Shown here piece after piece: positions 4,851-10,391 of a stretch of 10,391 bases of DNA. The translations under genes and the position numbers were made by a program. This stretch comes from Bacteroidales bacterium. Its GTDB lineage: Bacteria > Bacteroidota > Bacteroidia > Bacteroidales > P3. Numbering within the stretch: position 1 is the first letter of the stretch; each line of letters starts with the position of its first letter. The notes beneath the pieces are model-generated. The model made no database searches, was not told the DNA's origin, and was given only the letters and a program-made list of their open reading frames with translations. The stretch spans positions 1 to 10,391 of the forward strand of contig JAEEIS010000098.1 in the NCBI GenBank assembly GCA_016281475.1, in the 5' to 3' direction.

Positions 4851-6317
4851 ATGAATCGTCTAGTTTCTTTATTAACTGTTGTATTGCTGATGGTCGGCGC
4901 GACGCACGCGGTGGCGCAGACGAATGTGACTATACATGGCGAGGTGGTGAACGGCGCCGGCAAGGAGGTGACGCTCTATCGCTATAGCGACATGCTGACG
5001 CGCACGGAGGTGACGGTGGACCAAACGGTGATTGGGTCGAACCGCACGTTTGAGCTGAAGGCGTTTGCCAACTATCCCACGATGATGATGCTGCAGATTG
5101 AGAACTACAGCCAGTCGTTCTTTGTGGAGCCGGGCAGGGACTACGAGGTGTATGTGCCGCGGTTTGACTGGGATGTGGACGAGAAGAAGAATGTGTTTCT
5201 CAGTCCCGAGGTGCTGCCGCTGGAGTTTGTGAATATGCCTGCCGACGAGCTGAACGGCATGATTTCGAATTTCGAGGCGGTGGTGGCGGACTATATCGAT
5301 GCGCACCGGGTCTATTTCGACGCGCGTTTCCGCCCGCAGAAGCGTTATTTCGACAGCCTGGAGGCGGAGGTGGCGAAGAAGGCTCCCGACACGAAGAACG
5401 AGTTTTTCAACCGCTACAAGCGCTACCAGCTGGCGAGCATGAAGTACAGCCTGCATTTCGACACGCGCCGTCAGATGGTGAACCGCTATATCAAGGGGCA
5501 GCCCATCATGTATTACGACGACAACTATATGGCTTTCTTCACCACGCTGTTTGCCAATAGTGTGTCGAAGGGGACGAACAAGATACCCGCCTGGCAGCTG
5601 GGCAATTGGGTGAATACGCTGAACGTGAAGGTGTTCCTCGACTCGCTGGGCACTGACACGCTGCTGCGCAACGAGCAGGTGAGGGAGTTGGTGGCGTTGG
5701 AGGCGTTGCAGGAGGCGTATTATCTGAACCGCTATTACGAGAGCAGCAAGGTGGTGAGAATGATAGAGATGGTGGGGGCACAGAGCAAGTTTGCGGAGCA
5801 TAAGGAGCTGGCGAAACGGCTGGCGGCATCGTTGCGCCAGCAGGAGGAGGGGGCAGAGATGCCTGCCTTTGCATTGCCCGATGTGGACAAGCGGACTGTG
5901 CGGCTGGAGGATATGAAGGGGAAGTGGGTGTATCTGGCTTTTGTGCGGGTGGGCGACCCCAATTGCGTGGCAGAGATTGAGACAATGGCACACTTCAAGG
6001 ACAGCGTGTATGCCAAGAATAAGAATGTGGAGTTTGTGTGCGTGTGTTGCGACAGAGAGTTTCAGAAGATGTATCATTTTCTGAAGAATACCAAGAAGGG
6101 ACAGAAGTACAATTGGACGTGGCTGCATTTCAACGGCAACTATAAGCTGCTGGAGAAGTACGGTGTGGTGTCGTACCCGCATTTCATACTCATCAACCCC
6201 GAGGGACAGCTGCAATACACGGTCACGCCACCGCCAGCTAGCGGCATCCTGTTGCACGGGCCGTGGCAGCCCAAGCCGCAATACTCGAACGACGATGAGC
6301 CGTTCTTCCTGAGATAG
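4851..6317 (+). CDS. Exported thioredoxin-fold protein with N-terminal beta domain; redox motif degenerate
   Basis: 488 residues counted from the ATG at 4851; a GTG directly before it (4848) is in frame but ATG is the likelier start. A signal peptide (about residues 1-23, ending HAVAQ) predicts export to the periplasm. Residues about 24-105 are a beta-rich N-terminal domain like those in Bacteroidota TlpA-type proteins (VTIHGEVVNGAGKEVTLYRY). A long helical middle (about 130-335) follows. Residues about 336-465 are a TlpA/redoxin-like thioredoxin fold: MPAFALPDVDKRTVRLEDMKGKWVYLAF, then GVVSYPHFILINPEG with the cis-proline at 443. Where WCGPC is expected the sequence reads GDPNC (368-372), so the nucleophilic first cysteine is missing and only C372 remains. 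A VCVCC strand at 396-400 adds other cysteines. It is therefore unlikely to be an ordinary disulfide reductase. The TPR gene starts 153 bp downstream on the same strand. Confidence 0.85.
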   Translation: MNRLVSLLTVVLLMVGATHAVAQTNVTIHGEVVNGAGKEVTLYRYSDMLTRTEVTVDQTVIGSNRTFELKAFANYPTMMMLQIENYSQSFFVEPGRDYEVYVPRFDWDVDEKKNVFLSPEVLPLEFVNMPADELNGMISNFEAVVADYIDAHRVYFDARFRPQKRYFDSLEAEVAKKAPDTKNEFFNRYKRYQLASMKYSLHFDTRRQMVNRYIKGQPIMYYDDNYMAFFTTLFANSVSKGTNKIPAWQLGNWVNTLNVKVFLDSLGTDTLLRNEQVRELVALEALQEAYYLNRYYESSKVVRMIEMVGAQSKFAEHKELAKRLAASLRQQEEGAEMPAFALPDVDKRTVRLEDMKGKWVYLAFVRVGDPNCVAEIETMAHFKDSVYAKNKNVEFVCVCCDREFQKMYHFLKNTKKGQKYNWTWLHFNGNYKLLEKYGVVSYPHFILINPEGQLQYTVTPPPASGILLHGPWQPKPQYSNDDEPFFLR

Positions 6318-6470
6318 GGGGCTCAGTGGGGCGGAGAGAGTCGGAGCGGTCTGAAAGGATCGGAGTATTCGTAATTCTAACATTTTGTTGTTTATAAAAG
6401 GTGGCGGGGATGCGCTGCCATGCTGTTTATTATTAGTATTTTTACACTCTAAATAAGAATCTATTGTTTT

Positions 6471-9400
6471 ATGCAACGAATTAAAGTTCTTCTAGTTATT
6501 GCTGCATTGGCATTTTGTGTGCCTACGGTTTTTGCGCAGAAGTCGTCGTCGGACGAGGTGTTGCGACAGGTCTACCGCCAGGCGACGGACCTCTTTCAGA
6601 AAGAAAAGTATGCTTCGGCACAGAATCTTTTCGACCGGCTGTCCACCGAGGCGGCCGCTACCGACGCGGCGATGGCATGCGAGGCGCGCTACTTTGGCGC
6701 GGTGTGTGCCGAACGGCTGAGTAATAATGATGCCGACTTCCGTCTGACGGAGTTCCTGCGGCTGTATCCCCAGAGCATGCATTGCAACATGGCCTATTTC
6801 TATTTGGGCAACTACCACTATGCGGCGGGCGACTACGAGAAGGCACTGAAGTACTACAAGAAGGTGCAGTCGCGCGAGGTGGAGTACGGCCATCGGAGCG
6901 AGTATAACTTCAAGGTGGGCTACTGCCATTTCAACGACGAGGACTATGCTGAGGCAAAGAAGTTCTTCTCGCAGGAGATTAACGGACGGTCGAAATACAC
7001 CAGCGCGGCACTCTACTATTATGCCCACCTGCAGTATATGGACGGCAAGTACGACCTGGCACTGCGCAACTTCGAGAAGCTGCAGTCGGACCACCGTTTT
7101 GCGAAGATAGTGCCGTCGTATGTGGCACGCATTTACTATTACTTGGGCAAGAACGACGAGCTGCTGCAGCTGGCCCCGACACTGCTGCTGGAGGAGGATG
7201 TGTTCAAGAAGAACGAGATACGCCAGATGGTGGCAGAAGTCTATTTCAATCGTGGCGAGTATAAGAACGCGCTCGACTATTATTCTGCCGCCATGCGCAA
7301 CAAGGACGACGACGCTACCGACCCTACGCAGACGGTGGCCACGGGCACCATGCGCAAGGGCAAGAAGAGCAATTCGGCCCCTTTGGTGGCATCGTGCACG
7401 CCGCAGGACAGCTACTACCAGATAGGCTACTGCCACTATATGCTGCACCAGTACGACTCGGCGCAGTACTACCTGTCGAAAAAGACCGTCTGCGAGGACA
7501 GCGTGGCGCAGCATGCGCTCTATGTGCTGGGCGACGTAGACATCAAGCTGGGGCGCAAGAACGAGGCGCGGAGCATGTTCCTCCAAGCCTCGACGATGGA
7601 CTTCGACGCCAAGATAAAGGAAGACGCGCTGTTCAACTACGCCAAGCTCTCCTACGAGCTCAACGCCAACCCCTACAACGAGTCGATACGCTCGTTCGAG
7701 GACTATTTGCAGAAATATCCGCGCACCTCCCACAAGGCCGAGGTGCAGGAGATACTCACCTCGCTCTATTTCAGCACGCGCAACTACAAGGACGCGCTGA
7801 CGCTGATAGAGAAGATGCAGGATCGCAGCCCCGTGATGAACCAAGCCTACCAGCGCATCGTCATCAACCGCGGCATCGAGGTGTTCAACACGGGCAACAT
7901 GAAGTCGGCCGCCACCTATTTCCAGAAGGCGTCGCAAATCAACGCCCTGCCGAAATACACCACCGACGCCTACTACCTCTATGCCGAAGCGCGCTACCGT
8001 CTGGGCGACGTGGATGCCGCCTCGAAGATATTGGACCGCTTTATGGTGAGCAGCAACGCCACTACTTCGCCCTACTACCGTCAGGCTCTTTACACCCACG
8101 GCTACATCGCGCTGAAGCAGAACAAGGTGTCGGATGCGATGGACGACTTCAAGATATTCCAGCGGCTGGCGGATAAGAGCATCGACCGCCATCAGGTGAA
8201 CGATGTGAACAACCGTTTGGGCGACTGCTACTACCTGGACAGCAAGTATGCCGAGGCCATCAAGTATTACGATAAGGTGATAGAGGCCAACGATGCCGAT
8301 GCCGACTATGCCACCTACCAGAAGGCACTGTCGTATGGCGCGATGGGCAAATATCACGAGAAACTGAACAACCTGAACTTGATATTTGAGAAATATGGCG
8401 AGTCGGCGTTGGCACCCAAGGCCCTATTCGAGGTGGGCAACACCTATCTGGTGTGCGACAATAACGACATGGCATTGCTCTATTTCAATAACTTTCGCAA
8501 CAAGTACCCACAGAACACGCTGGTGAAGACGGCGTTGCTGAACATGGGCCTTATCTACTACAACACCGACCGCAACAACGAGGCGTTGGAGGTGTTCGAC
8601 CAGCTGCTGACCAACTATGCGGGCACCGACGAGGCGCGCGACGCGCTCAGCACGGTGAAGAATATCTACGTGAGCCAGAACCGCGTGGACGAGTATTTCA
8701 GCTATGTGAAGCGTACCACCAAGACCAATGTGTCGACCGTGGAGCAGGACAGCACGCTGTATATGTCGGCCGAGAACCTCTATATGAACGGCGACTGCGA
8801 GAGCGCGGTGAGGAGCTTTGAGAACTATCTGGAGAAATTCCCCGAGGGCCTATTCCATCTGCAGGCGCACTACTATGCCGCCGACTGCCTGTTCCGCAGC
8901 GGACAGAACGAGCAGGCACTGCCGCACTACGAGGCTGTGGCTGAGGCGGGTAGGAACAGCTACACCGAGCGGTCGCTGCACAACGCCGCCAATATCGCCT
9001 ACAACCTCAACAACTTCACCATGGCACTGGACCTCTACGCCCAGCTGGTGGAAGTGGCGGAGAGCGACAACAGCCGCATGGCAGGTCGTGTGGGCTACCT
9101 GCGCAGCTGGGTGAGACTGGGTCAGGCGGACAGCATCCGCGTGGCTGCCAACGCCTTGCTGAGCGAATATAAGATTACCGACGAGCTGCGCGACGAGGCC
9201 CGCATCTGCATCGCCCGCACCTATTACGAGACCGGACACAACTACCGTCAGGCTGACAGCGTCTACAGCCTGCTGAAGCATTCCACCAATGGCGACTACA
9301 GCGGCGAGGCATCGTACCGCATAGCCGAGAGCCTCTTCCTGCAACAGCAGCTCGACGAGGCGGAACGTGCCATTGAGGCCATCACTGCCGACCCCGCCAA

Positions 9401-9635
9401 CGACTACTATCTAGCCAAGTCGTTCATACTCTGGGCCGACATATTCCATGCCCGCGGCAACAACCTGCAGGCCAAGCAGACCCTGCAGAGTATCATCGAC
9501 AACTATGAAGGTGACGACCTTGTGCAGCTGGCCTTGCAGAAACGCAACGCCATCTTGCTAGAGGAAATGCCCGCACCTCAGCCCGAAGAAGAGGAAATAG
9601 TCATCGAGCTTGAAAACGAAAACAGTGAACAATAA
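6471..9635 (+). CDS. Large exported tetratricopeptide-repeat protein
   Basis: 1054 residues. The signal peptide MQRIKVLLVIAALAFCVPTVFA has no lipobox, so a soluble periplasmic or membrane-associated location is likely. Nearly all the rest is TPR-type helical repeats of about 34 residues. Examples: about 107-134 (YFYLGNYHYAAGDYEKALKYY), 144-172, 179-205, 251-275 and 313-335, continuing to about 1020, with recurrent A-D-Y-x-x-A and Y-P motifs as in the BamD/CpoB-like repeats of envelope proteins. A polar insert at about 276-311 (KDDDATDPTQ, RKGKKSNSAP) interrupts two repeats. The tail is strongly acidic (PEEEEIVIELENENSEQ). Such arrays are protein-interaction scaffolds; the partner is not shown. 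The barrel gene 60 bp downstream, often a neighbour of large TPR genes in Bacteroidales as I recall, is the obvious candidate. The ATG at 6471 is the first one fitting the signal peptide; the upstream sequence is A/T-rich without a Shine-Dalgarno site. Confidence 0.9.
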   Translation: MQRIKVLLVIAALAFCVPTVFAQKSSSDEVLRQVYRQATDLFQKEKYASAQNLFDRLSTEAAATDAAMACEARYFGAVCAERLSNNDADFRLTEFLRLYPQSMHCNMAYFYLGNYHYAAGDYEKALKYYKKVQSREVEYGHRSEYNFKVGYCHFNDEDYAEAKKFFSQEINGRSKYTSAALYYYAHLQYMDGKYDLALRNFEKLQSDHRFAKIVPSYVARIYYYLGKNDELLQLAPTLLLEEDVFKKNEIRQMVAEVYFNRGEYKNALDYYSAAMRNKDDDATDPTQTVATGTMRKGKKSNSAPLVASCTPQDSYYQIGYCHYMLHQYDSAQYYLSKKTVCEDSVAQHALYVLGDVDIKLGRKNEARSMFLQASTMDFDAKIKEDALFNYAKLSYELNANPYNESIRSFEDYLQKYPRTSHKAEVQEILTSLYFSTRNYKDALTLIEKMQDRSPVMNQAYQRIVINRGIEVFNTGNMKSAATYFQKASQINALPKYTTDAYYLYAEARYRLGDVDAASKILDRFMVSSNATTSPYYRQALYTHGYIALKQNKVSDAMDDFKIFQRLADKSIDRHQVNDVNNRLGDCYYLDSKYAEAIKYYDKVIEANDADADYATYQKALSYGAMGKYHEKLNNLNLIFEKYGESALAPKALFEVGNTYLVCDNNDMALLYFNNFRNKYPQNTLVKTALLNMGLIYYNTDRNNEALEVFDQLLTNYAGTDEARDALSTVKNIYVSQNRVDEYFSYVKRTTKTNVSTVEQDSTLYMSAENLYMNGDCESAVRSFENYLEKFPEGLFHLQAHYYAADCLFRSGQNEQALPHYEAVAEAGRNSYTERSLHNAANIAYNLNNFTMALDLYAQLVEVAESDNSRMAGRVGYLRSWVRLGQADSIRVAANALLSEYKITDELRDEARICIARTYYETGHNYRQADSVYSLLKHSTNGDYSGEASYRIAESLFLQQQLDEAERAIEAITADPANDYYLAKSFILWADIFHARGNNLQAKQTLQSIIDNYEGDDLVQLALQKRNAILLEEMPAPQPEEEEIVIELENENSEQ

Positions 9636-9695
9636 AGCCAGTCGTAATTCCGTAATCCAGTTGTTTCGAAATACGACAATCTAAATAGTCTAATT

Positions 9696-10391
9696 ATGAA
9701 TAGTATAGTCAAAATAACCCTTGCCGTCGTCGCTTCGCTTGCCTTTGTTCCGGCGAGTCAGGCACAGTCGGACAGCAATGTCTATAACGAGCGTGTCGTT
9801 GTCACCAGCCGCTACAAACCTGTGGTGGAGGAGACGCAGAAGATAAATGTGGCTCCCACCATCACTGACACGGTGGCCACCATGCCCAAGTCGTTCACCT
9901 ACGACATCTCGACCCGCAGGCTCACCTCGCTCTACGAGCCTTCGCGCATCAAGGCGGCACGCATTATCGGAGAGCCTGCCACCAAGCTCTACAACAACTA
10001 TATCAAGCTGGGGTTCGGCAACTATCTGTCGCCCTTGGCAGAGGTGTATTTCAACTCGTTGCGCAATCCCGACAAGACCTACGGCATTCGTGCCACCCAC
10101 CGCTCGTCGTGGGGCAAGATAGGTAGGGCTGCTGCTGACGACGAGCCGCCCTCGCCCGACCACTATGGGCAGGCACCCTTCTCGCTCACCGACATCACCG
10201 CCTTTGGCAAACTCATCACCAAAAGCCACCACCAGCTGAGTGCCGACCTGGGCTACCAGAACGACTTCAACCGTTACTATGGCTTTAGCGACAGCACCCT
10301 ATACAGTGTCATGGGGTTGATTCGCGATTCGGTAAAGAAACCTTCCTATCGTGCTGTCTACAATACAGTATCGGCAAATGTCGGACTTAAG
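9696..10391 (+). CDS. Outer-membrane beta-barrel protein, TonB-receptor-like family, N-terminal part (3' end outside window)
   Basis: The frame runs open from the ATG at 9696 to the window edge, 232 complete codons. A signal peptide (MNSIVKITLAVVASLAFVPASQAQ) opens the protein. A short periplasmic segment follows, of the kind seen in Bacteroidales barrel proteins: VVVTSRYKPVVEETQKINVAP (about 34-54) and TDTV. Alternating strands then begin, including YIKLGFGNYLSPLAEVYFNSL (about 102-122), THRSSWGKI (134-142) and SADLGYQNDFNRYYGF (182-197), as expected for outer-membrane strands with aromatic girdles. No plug domain is visible in this part, so despite the common label it may not be a true TonB-dependent transporter. 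It starts 60 bp after the TPR stop with no terminator between, so co-transcription is likely. Family assignment is by remembered motif resemblance. Confidence 0.8.
   Translation, partial: MNSIVKITLAVVASLAFVPASQAQSDSNVYNERVVVTSRYKPVVEETQKINVAPTITDTVATMPKSFTYDISTRRLTSLYEPSRIKAARIIGEPATKLYNNYIKLGFGNYLSPLAEVYFNSLRNPDKTYGIRATHRSSWGKIGRAAADDEPPSPDHYGQAPFSLTDITAFGKLITKSHHQLSADLGYQNDFNRYYGFSDSTLYSVMGLIRDSVKKPSYRAVYNTVSANVGLK

Noticed and set aside
4872..6476. 534-codon open frame antisense to the thioredoxin-fold gene
   Set aside because: It is rich in His, Leu, Arg and Val in the way a reverse-frame reading of a coding gene is, has no recognisable domain, and the sense frame has a signal peptide and thioredoxin fold.
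7394..8176. 260-codon plus-strand frame inside the TPR gene
   Set aside because: Overlaps the TPR gene fully in another frame; arginine/alanine/glutamine-rich with no domain.
6492..8357. 621-codon open frame antisense to the TPR gene
   Set aside because: Repetitive Val/Leu/His/Arg composition mirrors the TPR codons; no start context and no domain. The sense frame is clearly real.

Overview
The window looks like a chromosomal stretch from a Gram-negative member of the Bacteroidota, most likely order Bacteroidales. Three things point there: the protein families (a formylglycine-enzyme-fold protein fused to a Bacteroidales lectin-like domain, a TPR plus outer-membrane-barrel pair, and a thioredoxin-fold protein with an N-terminal beta domain); starts with A/T-rich upstream DNA instead of Shine-Dalgarno sites; and exact matches to the Bacteroidota promoter -7 box TAnnTTTG. 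Genus and species cannot be read from the sequence.

Layout. Positions 2-382 (+) hold the C-terminal end of an unrecognised protein that enters from the left. It converges on 394-2502 (-), a secreted 702-residue protein with an FGE/SUMF1-type domain lacking the usual catalytic cysteine pair, followed by a second lectin-like domain. The 2503-3131 gap is not empty. Reading leftward on the minus strand it holds a short tandem repeat, a likely terminator for the polymerase gene, a very good Bacteroidota promoter, and about 290 nt with several long complementary arms that looks like a structured non-coding RNA (or a long structured leader of the FGE-fold gene). A Y-family (UmuC-like) DNA polymerase gene lies at 3132-4352 (-), with two perfect -7 boxes just upstream and related short repeats on both sides, but no umuD partner. 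The divergent gap 4353-4850 also carries a three-copy 10-bp tandem repeat and a G-rich, quadruplex-type sequence.

From 4851 rightward three plus-strand genes encode exported proteins: a thioredoxin-fold protein lacking the nucleophilic cysteine (4851-6317), a 1054-residue TPR protein (6471-9635), and the first 232 residues of an outer-membrane beta-barrel of the TonB-receptor-like family (9696 to the window edge). The TPR and barrel genes are only 60 bp apart and plausibly act together in the envelope; the first gene may or may not share their transcript.

Most other long open frames, including antisense frames of 534 and 621 codons, are shadows of these genes. The strongest candidate for something undescribed is the promoter-driven structured RNA at about 2633-2925. 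The redox-site loss, the orphan polymerase with its flanking repeats, and the G-rich upstream region are secondary.
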